Shown piece by piece: positions 37,708 through 50,359 of a stretch of 64,000 bases of DNA. The stretch spans positions 1 to 64,000 of the forward strand of contig VWZL01002007.1 of assembly GCA_013396915.1 (NCBI GenBank), in the 5' to 3' direction. This stretch comes from Stercorarius parasiticus (lineage: Eukaryota > Chordata > Aves > Charadriiformes > Stercorariidae). Position numbers and translations under genes: made by a program. Every line of letters starts with the position of its first letter. The first letter of the stretch is position 1. The notes beneath the pieces are model-generated. The model was not told where the DNA came from, ran no database searches, and saw only the letters and a program-made list of their open reading frames with translations.

Positions 37708-37988
37708 ACCATAGAACCATAGAATTGTCTAGGTTGGAAGGACCTTTGAGATCTTTGAGTCCAACCATTAAACTTAACACTGCCAAAACCATCACTAAAC
37801 CATGTCATTAAGCACCACGTCTACCCATCTTTTAAATACTTTCAGGGATGGCGATTCCACCACTTCCCTGAGCAGCCTGTTCTAATGTTTGATAACCCTT
37901 TCAGTAAAGAAATTTTTCCTAATATCCAATCTAAACCTCCCCTGGCATAACTTTACACCACTTCTTCTTGTCCTACCATAGTGTAATG
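37708..37988 (-). mobile_element. CR1 LINE 3' end (5'-truncated)
   Basis: The + strand carries the reverse complement of a CR1 3' end: CATAGAACCATAGAATTG, AGGTTGGAAGGACCTTTGAG, TCCAACCATTAA, a mid block ending GGGATGGCGATTCCACCAC, then CAGTAAAGAAATTTTTCC and AATATCCAATCTAAACC. Homology fades after TTCTTGTCCTACC near 37985. It is about 280 bp, with no coding domain left. The subfamily differs from the copy at 16655, notably in the block after TCCAACC. Confidence 0.92.
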
Positions 37989-40900
37989 TTTCTCTCTGTG
38001 TGAGAAAGCATTTCACAGTCACTTTGGTCTGCTTAGAATGACATCAACTTTGCCATTTTATATATTCACGTGTGTTCTTGCAGGGTTTTTTAAAATCCTG
38101 CATAATGCCAGAGAAACAGAAAACCAGAAAAGCCTTGCTCCACCTTTCCCAGTTCAGCAGTTCTGCATGTCCCAGAGCCAGGGACAGAGGGTTTTTTTCA
38201 TTTTCTCCATGCAGGGCTGGGCTGGCCCCCGGCATGCTGGTCTGTGTGGCTGTGGACCAAAAGCAGCACTGGGGGCGAGTGTTCGCTCTGCTCTGCCGTC
38301 TTCTCCGCGGGGAAGGCTGCCAGTGGGCAAGCTTTGGAGAGCATTGAATTTGTGAGCGTATTGCACCACTGAACCAAGGATCAAACTACTGTTTTTTAAT
38401 TCAATAATGTACTACTGATGTCTGTACTAATTGTGATCATTTTAATTCATTGTAATATTTTAATCCTCTGATATGAGCTCAGATTTAAGAAACCATTTGG
38501 GAACAATGCAGGCAGAATACAGAAAAAGGAAGAAGGGAAAAACAGGGTTGCATAAAACTTACAGGAGAAGCAGAATAATGCTCTGAAGCTGATTCAGCAG
38601 GTGTTTTGACTTCAGAACAAGTTTTGGCAGGCAGCTTGTGCAGCTAATCCTAAAACAATACGTCCTGTTCCATTAAGAGGTGCCTCATGCCATCAGAGAC
38701 AAGGAACTTGCAATACCGAGCACGGGAGGAGCTGAACTTTCACTGGGGAAGCTGAACTTTGAAAAGCAGAAAATTCAGCCCTTAGCTATACCAGCCACAG
38801 AGCCAGTTTCTGCAGGTGTGGGCTACAAATTCCTGCTTATTCAGGAAACATCTCATCCTACTTGGTATATTCACTCAGAAACTCCCGAAATATTATTTCC
38901 TTTTCTAAGTCTTTGGAACAGCCAACAAAAATAATCACCAGTTCTTTTTTGCCTTATCTCAGCACACTGACAATAGCTTTTCAACAATAAAATGTTAGTG
39001 GAAACCGCAACCAAAATAGTGTACTCAAAAACATGCTCTGTTAGCTTTATAATAAAAATAAACAGTCAGAAAACTTTGAAGTACATGACATTTTTCTTTC
39101 TCATTTAGTTACAGATCTCATCTGCTAATAAAAGAAAAAATTTATCTCCCAAGATGGAACACAGACATTTTTTCAGGTGTGCAATATTTTCTGTTGTCTT
39201 TTTTAACAATATTCTATCTGCTTTCTTTACCATTCTTTCTCTGAATTCTCATTTACTTCATTATTTTTTTTTACAAAAAGAATTATGAAAAGTATGAATT
39301 CTTGCCAATCAGAACTGACACTGAAAGTGCCAGTAAAAATGTTAACAAGGCAGAAGACATCAGCACACAGAATTCTGCTATAAATTTCTGAAAATTTAAA
39401 ATGTTGACAACTGCAAAACATTTTGGGGTTTTGTTAAAGATTGTTTTCCAACAAATAACAATGGTGTGCAAAATGTTTGGCCATCCTCACAGGTTTCTAA
39501 TGATACAGCTGTACGCTGACCTGAGATTCTCAAAGAAATATTTTGTATGCCACAAAGCATTTACAGGCATTTTATCCCAAATTGAAACAAAACACCTGTT
39601 AGCAAAAGTAACATTGAGGTGGGATGCATCCAGTAAGCCTTTAAGTTTCTTAAGGAATACAAAAATAGCATTTTCTCTGCATAGAACAACCTTAAGTGGA
39701 GATGGGAGGGACAATACCATTTATTCAACAAATTAAGCAGAAAAAAATGACAAGGGCTCATGAGCCCTTCATGCCTGTAAAAGAACTAGCAAAATTCTTA
39801 GCGAAGTATAATCCTGTGCCTTTTTTTCCCCAGCTATATCCATTTGTCAAAACTCATCCAAAGCTTCCTAAAATCTCTCATGCATTGTACTATATCACAG
39901 CTATAAAAAAAGAAATGCATTATTCCTGAAAATCTTGTATTATAACACAGAAAAACAAGAGAGGATGTACCATTTTGACATAAATGAGAATAGAGAGGTG
40001 CTAGTTCTAGGCAAACAATCACAGGACCAGTTTTGTAACTGAGTTTTAAAGGAGTATATTTATAAAGCTTAAAAAAAGGGACTGAAAGAACTTCTCCAGG
40101 TATCAGAGGCAGCATCAGTGGAAGCACAAAGCTGAGAAAGGAGAAACCTGGTAGACCTGAATATGCTTGTGGAGCTGGTAGGGATTGTGCTGGAGAAGAG
40201 CATGAAGTCAAAAAAACAAAGTAGAGAATGTCACCAAACCCACAGGAGCAAAAGTTAAGCTGAGTCTGCAGAGAGCCAGGTGAGGACCTAAAATAGGAAA
40301 GCACTTTATTCAGGGAAGCAGGTGAGTATGAATATACATTTATGCACTAAGTGTAATAAGTGGTAGACGTTTGCGTTAAACTGAATGAAATGTATTCCAA
40401 TGCCACATACTTTCCTACATAGAGTCGTACTTAAATCAAATGCTATGGGCCAGATGAGGCTGTGCTTATCACTGTGCTTGTAGGTGCAACGGCTTGATAT
40501 GAAGAATCACTGTTCCCAAGTCGCTTCCAGTGTTACCTGACTTGGGTCAGTCAAAAGCAGTTCGATGCTGGACCTACTCTAGCAGTTCAACAGCACAAGC
40601 AGTAAGAGGCTGTGCAGCCCAGGCGTGCATCTCCAGGCAGGAGAAAAACAGAAGAGCACAATGGTGCAAGCACCGCAAGGGAGAGACCTGACTCATTGGG
40701 CCAGAAGAAACATTGAGATCAATAAATGTGAAAAACAGAGTGTACTCTGCTGCAGTAAATATATAACAACCTGGCTAGCTACTGAAATTATTGTGTTTTT
40801 ATAGGCATGGGAATGGTGAGGGGGGGAAACAAACAGAAGATCTAGGACAGACTGGGAAGCGGGGGATGCTGGATAGGCTGTAAGACTGCCCGTATGCATT

Positions 40901-41090
40901 TGTGTAACTGTTTTATCCTGGTGGTTGTTTAACACCGCTGGGTTACTCGTCGCCCCCCATTGTCTCTGCAATGCACTGCATGAACTCCATGCTGCTCTCT
41001 GGATATGCACTGTAGCTATTGGTTTCTGGCATTCTGTGGATGTGTCGTTTGATTTAATTTTCCTTTTCCTCTTTTGGCTCCGTGTTTGGC

Positions 41091-41109
41091 AAAAAAAAAA
41101 AGAAAAAAA
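41091..41109. repeat. A-rich homopolymer tract
   Basis: A run of A11 is interrupted by one G and then continues as A7. There is no upstream sequence that would make it the tail of a recognisable retrocopy. Confidence 0.7.
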
Positions 41110-42457
41110 GCTCCTTTTCAGCAACTTCTCTAATTATTTATGGAAATTCTGAGGTCTCAAGTCATAATATTTGTGTCATCAAAAGCAGCTCCACAGGAAA
41201 TAATGCAAAATTACAGCGCAAGTTTTTAATGAAAAGATAGCCGAACAAATTTAACTGTGAGAGAAGTCATGCCTAGGCCCAGAATATAGCTGAACACTCC
41301 AAAACACATAAAGTGACCTCACAGAACCACAGGACAGCGTCTTCCAAGCCAAAATCAGACCCACTGGTCTAATTAAAAATCTGAATTCTGCTCTCCTATT
41401 TGTCTTTGACTACTATTCCGAGAGAAAGGAGATAGTATCGACAGACTGTAGCCTTTTCATACCTGCTTCCTCTCTAATTCATATGAAAGATGGCCATACT
41501 GTAATAAAGGCACTTTTCCTATGGTTTCTGTGCTTCACCTGCATGTTACATTTTAGGTTCGGTACCAAGGGTGCAAGATTTATGCACTTGCTTGAAGAAG
41601 TATTGGCTATTAAAAACAAACAAAGAAACAAAGTGAACACCACAGGATTTTTAGAAATATCAGACTTCAACGTGCCTAAAAATTTCAGAGCTTGTTTCAG
41701 TTTCAGCTGCCTGCTGTTTTTTAACAAAGGTAGTTGACATGAAGACGTTTGCACATAGCCTTACTCAAATGCAACGTTAATAATAAAAAGTTATACTATT
41801 TTTTTTAAAAAAGGACACTGGTTATGACAAAATTACCGCATGTCACCTCTTATTCCCATTAGGGATTTGTACTGATAAAGGAGTCCTGCCCCCCCCTCCC
41901 TACTGCCCTGGGCACTGCATTGGCTTTAGCCAGGAGAGCCCAGTGAGCAAGGTACACGAGGAGGTTTTCAGCAGGATCCTTTGGCAGGGCAGGATGTGCA
42001 AAAGTGCCAAAGTGTCTTTGTCCAGCCATTCCCTTTGAATTCACATACAGCTTGGGGGAAAAATGAAATTCACTTTTAGATTAGCAGTAGGTCATAAAAA
42101 CCATTTACCTTTCTCTTCATAATCACTTCTTTGCCAGTATCATCTGCTCTCCTGGCCTTGTTTTCTGCTTCTGTGATGTCTCATCCCCTGAGCAGGCTAC
42201 AGATCTCCCAGAGTGGGGACTATCTTTCTGTTTTCCATCTGAGCAAGAGTGGTCTTCTGGCACTTCCCAGTGTAAATGTTGCAACTATAAATAAATGAAA
42301 TTTTCCCTAATGTTACAAGTTGTGAACACACCAGCACATTTCTTTCCAGATGGAAATTAATAACATGGAAAAACCAACCTAAACTCTCTGTTTTTAGAGG
42401 GATACAAAAAGCAACCAGAACAAGACCTGAGTCAAACTATCATGTGGAGAAGGGTAA

Positions 42458-42504
42458 TGTGTGTATATATATATATACACACACACATGTGTATATATAT
42501 ATAA
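42458..42504. repeat. Alternating TG/TA repeat with a 26-bp palindrome
   Basis: An uninterrupted purine-pyrimidine alternation: TGTGTG passes to (TA)n, then (CA)n, then TGTG and (TA)n again. Bases 42458-42483 form a perfect palindrome centred on 42470/42471. Such tracts can extrude cruciforms or adopt Z-DNA and are prone to length change. Confidence 0.85.
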
Positions 42505-45500
42505 AACCTCCTCTCTAGGTCATCGAAGATGTAGCTCAGTCTTGAAACAACAGAATTACAAAACACAATAAAAAGCGCTATACTAAAACCCATCCTCATA
42601 GCACTTCAAAGGAGAAGAAAAAAGAGACAGAACAAACATAGGTATCTTCATTATTAGATGTTGAGTGACTTGAGTTTGTTGTTTAGAGAAACCTGTTTGG
42701 AGAAAGACAGAGATTCGAGTAGGGAAATGCTTGTGATAACAACAAAAACATTATGATTTTAATTCGGTTCCAGCAAACACAACAACCAAGCAGGCTGGGC
42801 AAGATTTGAGATATGAACTGACCGTGCTAATGCAAGAAGTGTGTAATTTCTTTGATAATTTACTCCTGGATGTTTTGGAAGCCAAGAAGCTTGTCGTGAC
42901 TCTTTTTCAGGCTAAAGAGAGCACTTGCACGCATAATACTGTCTTCACCTAAAGAAATATAAGTGTTCTAATTTGTCTGTTCCATTTTTTCAGCAGTGCT
43001 TATGATACACAAAGAAACAAAAGTGTCAAAGCCTTGATGTGTTAAATCCCAGTTCTTCTGAACTACCTTTAACAGTTGAGATATTTGCTGCATTCAGGTT
43101 GTACTTCTGTAGTTCAGAAGATATTTTTTCAAAGAATAATAACATTTGAAAGCAGATGCTTCAAATCCTGGCTAACCAAAACTAGATTATATCATCAGAG
43201 TTAATGAAGCATTAAAGCATATTACTGAATAATAGAAAATTAGAAAAAAAACCCCGAGACATTTTATTCATTTTACATTTATTCATGTAATAATTGCAGC
43301 TATCACTTCTGGGTAGATGAAAGAGGGTTTTTGTTGCTGGCTATTCTACTTAGGGAATTCAGTTGGCTATTCAAATAAGCCAGACCACTTTTCATGGCCC
43401 TATCTTCTCCCTCCTCCCCCCAGTTTACTATTTTATTTTTCTTATGATACTCTATCTTTGGTACACAGATTTTTGTCTGCAATTCCAGGGACGAATTTCT
43501 AACTTGTTCTTCAAATGTTCAAATAAAACCAAAACTGCTCACTAGACAAGCAAATAAAACAACACTTTCATTCTGAAGAAACTCCCTCTATAATCACAAG
43601 CTAGCGTATGATATGAGTATGATAAACGAGGACTGGTAAAAGTTATCAATTTCCTTGCGTCAGTTCTGCTACAGAGGTCATTGGTACAAAAGGTTGTTGT
43701 TCCGTCATATAACACTGCCCAATACTTATTTACTCATTGAATATATACTGTTATATTCTGCTTTTACTAAATGCTTACATTATAAATTATGGGAATGACA
43801 CATAGGCAGATTCAGCTGAACGAACCTGCCTCCAATTCTTTCCATCAAGCCTTTTTAACATTCTGCAGAGGCTTCTCTAATTTTCTATGTTGTTAGTTTC
43901 TTAAAAATGGAGTCATATTTTTTGTAAGGCATTTATTCATCTTCAAAGGGGTTTACTGACCCTTCAGAGGGTCTTGGTGACTTAGCAGGGAAAATAACAT
44001 CGAAAGAAAATAAAGCTAAAACCAAATGCCCCCAAATAAAACAGAGTAAAGAGAAAGAGAAATGGACAACCTCAGTGATTATAGATGTCAGCAATAAAAA
44101 CCACTGTTCTTTCACACTTGGGATTGGCTCCTCCTTTTCTCTGAGTTTGATAAGCAGAAGAGCGTTGATTTAGGATATATCAGATTTGTCTTCCACCTAA
44201 AAACAAAGAACAAGAAATAAAAATAATAACAGAAAAGTGAAAAACAAGCAAACAAAAATAAAACAGTGGCACTACCACTGCAGCATAACTTTTGCTTCCA
44301 GAGAAGGTAGGAAAGTGTTCACGTAAACCTTTCCCTCACCTTTGCCTTTGCACATTGGAATCCTCTAGAGACAGCGGGCACAAAAAGCCAGGGAAAAGCA
44401 GCAGGGAGTCTGCTACAGGAGCCTGCTTAAGTCAGCACAGATCACCCTATTACCAATTCAGCCTCCACATCCTGAGGCAATAGACATGAGAAAAGATGCT
44501 GCACTTGCCTTCTGGCATCTCTTTGGTGAGATGATCGAAGCAGAAATGGATACAAATATATCTGAGGGAGGAAAATAAATACACTTTTTCCACTTGTAAG
44601 GCCTATTTCCAGCACAAAAGCTCTAAAGAACGAGCTAGATATAACTTCAGCTATTAACACAGAAAGTCAAATTTACATAGTCATGTAAACAAGAAATCTA
44701 AACCTGAAATCAAAAACCCAATGGTAGTAGTCCACTAAGTGCTGTTTTTCTGACTGTCAAATTCTTACACATTTTATTTTCTCTTTTTCTTTTAAATATT
44801 ATTATAGAACAATGGAGTTCTATTATTATAGAACTAGAGAACAGTTCCAGTGTCATGAAAAATGGTGCGGAAACTAAAGGATGAAACAGAATTGCAGGTT
44901 ATGGTGCTAATACTCTGAAGATCATTTTTAAAAGCCGTGTTCTTCACATGTCAATTTAACACTTACAGATATGAAAGTCCACTGTATCTTTTGGCATCTC
45001 TCACATTATGACTGCTGTCAACTGTTCTCAGTCAGTTACTCTGAATAATTGTCTCTGGGCAAGAATATTTATTTCCATGGCATTACATCAGGCTGCAAAC
45101 ACCACCCTTCCCATACAAAAAACTGCAGAAGACGAGAGCTAAGTTGCAAGTCTTTTCCCCAGTGGGCAAAACTTGCATTACAAATGTGGAGATCAGGTTT
45201 TCACAAAAGCTGACCTATCAGCAAATTAAATTTTAAAAGCCTCGATGCTCAGATTTTATCTGATCACTAAGGCTAAGACAGAGTCTTACTTCAAAATAAA
45301 TGTTCCTCCTCAATTTGGTATCTACTTCATATACTGCTCAGTTACTTTCTCATTTTATCCTATGGAAGAAATATTTCTAATCCTACGGAACTGAGGAAAA
45401 ATTAACATATAAATGTTCAAATAATCATGAAAACCAAAGCCAAATGAAAGATTACCCTCTTAAATAGGAGGCACATAAATATGACTTGCCCATCACCTAA

Positions 45501-45671
45501 AGCCAATGTTCACTATCAAGGGTGTCAGATTCTTTAAACCTGAAGGCTGAAATACATAACTTCTTTTGATTTAGAGTCAAATAAGGACATGGGAATATAA
45601 AAGATGATCTAGGAGGACGCTAGGAGTACTAAATCCAAAAAGACAACCTAAAAAACTTTGTTCATACTCAC

Positions 45672-45754
45672 CTAGACTGGACTGGCCATCAACTGTCCAA
45701 CTGTCCTTGGAAGGGTAGGTACAGGAGGCTGGGGGACAGCAGTGCAGTGCACAC
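45672..45754 (-). other. Weak candidate internal exon
   Basis: On the minus strand a pyrimidine-rich acceptor (CTCTTCGCTCTCAG) leads into 83 bp that end at a strong donor (CTAG then GTGAGTATG). Only one frame is open, with several Cys and Pro residues; it is not recognised. The segment is GC-richer than its surroundings. The length is not a multiple of three, and no partner exon was identified. Chance splice-site pairs are expected at this frequency, so this is a lead only; a noncoding-RNA exon is equally possible. Confidence 0.12.
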
Positions 45755-46520
45755 CTGAGAGCGAAGAGACGTGAGAAATCAGCCCTCTGTGTGTCCAAAG
45801 GCTTACAGACAATAAGAAAGGGAAATTGGAGCTCAAAAGCTGGAGAACTCTTGGCCTAAGCTCACTCTGCCTCTGTTCTGGACGGGAAATTCACTACACA
45901 CCCAGAGCACAGGACTGCAGCCAAGAAAATGCCTTGCCTGAAGAGCTGCATGGCCTGATCCTGCCCTGTCCCTGGAGGGAGCATCAGGGAAGCCTGGAGA
46001 GGGGTCAGTGCTGTGGACATGCCCTAATTACCCCAAGGAATCATCTCTCCAGACTCAGGGTCCTCAGAAACACTTATTTTTTGTAACAAAGCCTATAAAA
46101 TGGGTAGTGTTGCTGAACATAACTCTGACTGAATGCCAAGTTAGAGAAGAGTAAACAAGAAATCAGGCGTCCCCACCTTCATCTGGAGCCCAGAAGGGGT
46201 GTTCAAACCCCCAGTTCTCATCTCTGAAGAGCAGCAAACCACTTCTCTTCAAAAACATGTCTTCATAGTATGTAAAGCAAGATCCAGGAGGTGAAGAAGC
46301 AGGAGCACAGTGGTTAAAGAATCCTTGTACGAAGGCGGATCCTGAGATTCCTGCCTTCAGCACTGAAGCAGCTCTGCTGTGGAAATAAAGCTTCCAACTT
46401 TATGGGAAAGCTGCTTTGGAGACCATGTAACACGAATTAATACCATCTCTGTTTTCACTTTTCCCTTTTCAAAACTCTACAAGATCACACTGAAAAAGCT
46501 TACAAATGTGGAATCACACC

Positions 46521-46977
46521 AAATCACAGAATGGTAGGGGCTGGAAGGGACCTTCAGAGATCATCTAGTCCATCTCCACTGACAGAGCAGGCTCATCTAG
46601 AGCAGGCTGGACAGGAATGCATCCAGGTGGTTTTTTAATACCTCTAGAGAAGGAGACTCCAGAAGCTCTCTGGGCAGCCTGTTCCAGTGCTCTGCCACCC
46701 TCAAAGTAAAGAAGTTTTTCCTCATGTTGAGGTGGAATTTCCTGTGTTCCAGCTTGTTCCCATTGCCCCTTGTCCTGTTGCTGGGCACCACTGAAAAGAA
46801 TCTGGCCCCATGCTCTTGACACCTGCCCTTTAGATATTTACAAGCATTGATGAGGTCCCCTCTCAGTCTTCTCCACGCCAAACAGACCCAGGTCTCTCAG
46901 CCTTTCCTCATAAGAGAGGTGCTCTATTCCCTTGATCCTCTTTGTAGCCCTTCGCTGGACTTTCTCCAGTAGTAGGG
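46521..46977 (-). mobile_element. CR1 LINE 3' end with ORF2 C-terminus
   Basis: The best-preserved CR1 3' end in the window. Its 3' terminus is at the left (AATCACAGAATGG, GGCTGGAAGGGACCTTCAGAG). The minus frame 46881-46597 is open for 94 codons to its natural stop and shows [16 protein letters not shown], a [22 protein letters not shown] block and [18 protein letters not shown], all typical of the CR1 ORF2 C-terminus. A frameshift upstream (about 46880) disconnects it from sequence encoding part of the preceding domain, and homology ends near 46977 at CTTTCTCCAGTAGT. It is 5'-truncated, so no polymerase active site is present. Confidence 0.95.
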
Positions 46978-47091
46978 AGTGCATTGCTGCATCAGGACCT
47001 TACTTAAAGTACCTGCAGATATGACTAAACCCAGGAAAATGCACAGTTCTAATGAATTCAGGGTCATGTTGTTGTTGTTCTTTTCAATTAG

Positions 47092-47119
47092 AAATGTATC
47101 AGAAATTTCTGATACATTT
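47092..47119. repeat. Perfect 28-bp palindrome
   Basis: AAATGTATCAGAAA is followed immediately by its exact reverse complement, with no spacer. It begins about 115 bp beyond the end of the CR1 copy. It could extrude a cruciform. It might be an inverted-repeat remnant, but no element body was recognised next to it. Confidence 0.9.
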
Positions 47120-49578
47120 ACCAATTACAGTCAGAATGCCCCAAAGCATGTATTAAATATAATGCCATAGTACTTACTAGGACCATCTACAGTCATTTTT
47201 CTTTTGTTTCACTAGTTCTTCATCAAATGCCTTTGACATTCACAGCAGTTCCTGCCATTTTCTGACACCTTTCGTATGTTATACACTGGCACAGGTCAGC
47301 AGATTTTCTTGTAATCCAGATGAAACTTCAGATGAAGCCTGTGGTTCCCAGTGCTCTGCTGCACCATCAGCTTCAAAACTGGAGGACTTCAGAAACAACA
47401 CAGTGCAAAGCTCAATTTCTATCAGCAACAATACTTATATATTTTCACTTATGTCCTCCTTCAAAATACAAAAGCCAGTGCTCCAGTTGAGCAAATGGTG
47501 GCAAAGGTAGCTAATAACACGCACTGCAAAATTGTCATGACTCACCGGTGAAATGAGACCAGGTCCACAAATTCCGGGTTGTGAAGGTGTAACAGTGAAA
47601 TCTAAGCTGCAAAAAAAATATATCAAGAGACAGTATAGTGATAAGAAAGCAATATCTTGGGATCTTCAGAGCTGGCTAAATTTATTGAAAAACTTTAAAA
47701 AATTACAATTCTTAGTGTGTGTCTCTCTGTCACTAGATTCATTTGTAATTTTGATTTCTGGGCATCAGTTTGAGGTATGTTTTTTAATGAGTCTACATCT
47801 ATTCTAATTCAGAGAAGGGACTGTTGGTTTTTTTTTTATACTGGTTTCTCTTGACAATAAAAGGTTATATTTCTTTATTGAAATCCAACTTTTCTGAGTT
47901 GTTCTGGTGGTACAAGAGCTGAAACCAATCGCAAGGGGCCAGCAGAGATCAGTCCTTGCTCTAGGAGAGCTGTTGGCCCAGGACTGGAGCCTGTCCCCTG
48001 AATCTCCCTCTTTTTAGTTCCTTTAGAGAAAAAGCCAGAAATTAATGGGAGCTAGCAATATTAAGGCCCTCACTCCAAGAAAAAATTTAGGGTGACTCAA
48101 GCCCCTCTCCTTGCTGAGGATCAGAGCTAGTGTGCAAAGAGAGAAGTACCCAGTACCTAAATCAATAAGCAGCGATAAACTCAATGACACCATGTGCTGC
48201 CAGTGGCAGCCAAGCTTGCTAAGAACACTGCAAAAGGACAGAAAAGGTTTGGGGCTTTTTATAAATTTTCAGCTTTATGTTCACATCTTCTAAACCACGC
48301 AAAATTCTGAAGTACTCCTATGTAGAAATTCAGTGAATGTTTCAAACATTCTGCTCTCACTTTCATAAGCACCAGTATCACCTGGACTGTAAGACGTAGG
48401 ATGCCAATTTTTTCTTTATCTAGGATGAAGTGATGATTTTTACTGGTCCATCAGAGTATCTCATCATCCCATGCTTGTTAGATGAATGCCTGAATTTTCC
48501 GGTTGTTAGAAAAAATACAACTAAAGCTCCATTAGTTGTCTTCATAAAAAATAATAAAAAATTCTATTTTATTCCACCCTCAGTGAAACATTTCAGCTTC
48601 AATAACTTTTAAAGAAAATCTGTAAACATTTACTATATATATTTAGTTTTAGATTGTTGATTCAAAACAAAAAATCAAAACCACCTAGTTAATAAACTAT
48701 CAAAATGAACTATTTCCTTTTAGAAAATAATATTTGTGGTGGTGTGGAGCTATTTGCCAAAGTTGGCGTAACATCACAAATAGCTGCTGCCAATCAAAAA
48801 ATGCAATTTTGGGTAAATTAGCTATTTGTCTTTTTAAAAAAATGGACCCATTGCTGTTCTCTACTGATTGCTTAAGCCTGAGGGTTAGAGGGCTTTTTTT
48901 TTGGTATTCTTGTGGTTTGCTTTTTAGTGGTACCGTTACCTGTGATGTCAGAGCTTGGAATTGCTTTGAAGTCTGATGATCTGTATTGTGGGTGAGTGTT
49001 GCCTGAGCTTTTTACCCTATTTGTGCTTCATAAAGTGGCAATGAAAGCATGCCTCACTGAAGAATTTTTGTTAAAAAAAAATCCTTCAAAAAAGTTTAAA
49101 TGCAAGGATTAATAGCTTTAGGTATGATTCTATACACTATGCTTATTCTCAGAGAGTACATTTCCCATCCTATATGAATCACAGATACCTGTTCTTCATT
49201 CAGACAGGCTTTTGCTCCGCTTAGGGTTCAAATCCCAGTATCCTTTGTGGTTGCTACCCACAAGCTTATGCATATCATAATTATTGTGGATGGGATGAAC
49301 CCAAATAACCCCCCTTTAAACAGATCAACTATTGATGACTTCCTGGAGATTCCAAACACACTTCCATTAAATATTAATTATAAAACAACTTATAACCCTA
49401 CTGGGAGCAAGAAAAATAAATCCTTGGTGACCTCATGGATTCTGATGATAGCTAGTTCAAGACTGATGGGAAGCAGAAGAGCTGAATGGAGAACAAAGGA
49501 GCACAGTGAGGCACCACACAGAAATCCCCACAGCTGCAGTTTATGTTGCTGCTGTCAGCTGAGACCACTCTTCACTGA

Positions 49579-49626
49579 TATATGTAAAGTTACCTGTATG
49601 CAAAGTCACCTATATATGTAAAGTTA
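49579..49626 (+). repeat. 16-bp minisatellite, three copies
   Basis: Three adjacent units resemble TATATGTAAAGTTACC: 49579-49594, a diverged copy at 49595-49610, and 49611-49626. The first and third share a 15-base exact match. Confidence 0.75.
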
Positions 49627-50359
49627 AGATCCCAAACATACCCAAAGGGCTGAACACTGGACCTCTAGATGCTCAGTCAGTTATTCAATATTTAAATTGT
49701 CTTTCTTCCCCCTGTTCTTCAACTTTTACCAAAATCTAGTCTTTTATTTTTCATATGCGGGAGACAAATATAGCTCTGGGTACCTCATGTTGTACAGCTG
49801 GCCGGAGTCCAGATTTTGGTGTGAAATCTGCTGCTTTATTGAGAAACAAAAAGAGACAACTGCCCACAAAATGGCAGTCTAAGTGCTTGGCCTGCTCCCT
49901 GTCCTGGAGGTGGAGGCTGTGCTGCCGAGGGTGCAGCCTCGCAAGCAAACCCGTCTTCCCCAGGTGGGGACGTAGCACTGAGCCCACGCGCAGGGCTGGT
50001 CAGCCCTTCATCCCACAGCATCTGCTGCATTTCCTCCTGGGGATCAAGTCAAACCTCCCTCAGGCTTTTCCAGGTACAACAGTATCAGCGAGTTTGATAT
50101 CACAACAGTCTCAAACTGTGATTAACACCTAGACGCCCCACTGCTTTTGTTTGATGTGATATCGACGCCTGTTGTACGTGCCTCCTAAAGACAGCAGAGG
50201 GATCTGTAACGTTGTGTTTGCTATGTAGAGGAGGGAGCTCCCACTGCGGGAGGAGACCAGGGCGCAGTGATACCTGCTCAGCAAAAAAAAGGGACAAAGT
50301 GAAAATTAAAAATAGAGGAGGGGTGATAAATAAGCATTAGGCCTGAAGCGACTTTGATT

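Larger units (their letters stand above)
37989..46520. other. AT-rich stretch without a supported gene
   Basis: No firm gene. A CpG-containing GC patch is at 38200-38345. Minus-strand ORFs of 156 codons (39834-40304) and 143 codons (40693-41124) have no recognisable domain; their hydrophobic and serine-rich content fits translated AT-rich noncoding DNA. Also present are an A-run at 41091-41109, the TG/TA palindrome at 42458-42483, a 14-bp direct repeat (44797-44810 and 44821-44834), and a GC-richer segment at 45680-46060 that includes one exon-like piece on the minus strand. Confidence 0.55.
46978..50359. other. AT-rich stretch without a gene
   Basis: No gene supported. It contains the perfect palindrome at 47092-47119, a three-copy 16-bp minisatellite at 49579-49626, and a GC-richer stretch at 49880-50060. 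Frames of 124 codons (49247-49621, +) and 125 codons (49755-50132, +) show no domain. Confidence 0.6.

Noticed and set aside
39834..40304. 156-codon minus-strand ORF with hydrophobic stretches
   Set aside because: The composition is what AT-rich noncoding DNA gives when translated; no domain, and no poly(A) or splice context.
40693..41124. 143-codon minus-strand ORF
   Set aside because: It starts by translating a homopolymer tract (repeated Phe and Lys codons) and shows no family resemblance.
41310..41400. Segment resembling a CR1 3' end (CACAGAACCACAGGA)
   Set aside because: Only a few words match and the expected GGAAGGGACCT block is absent.
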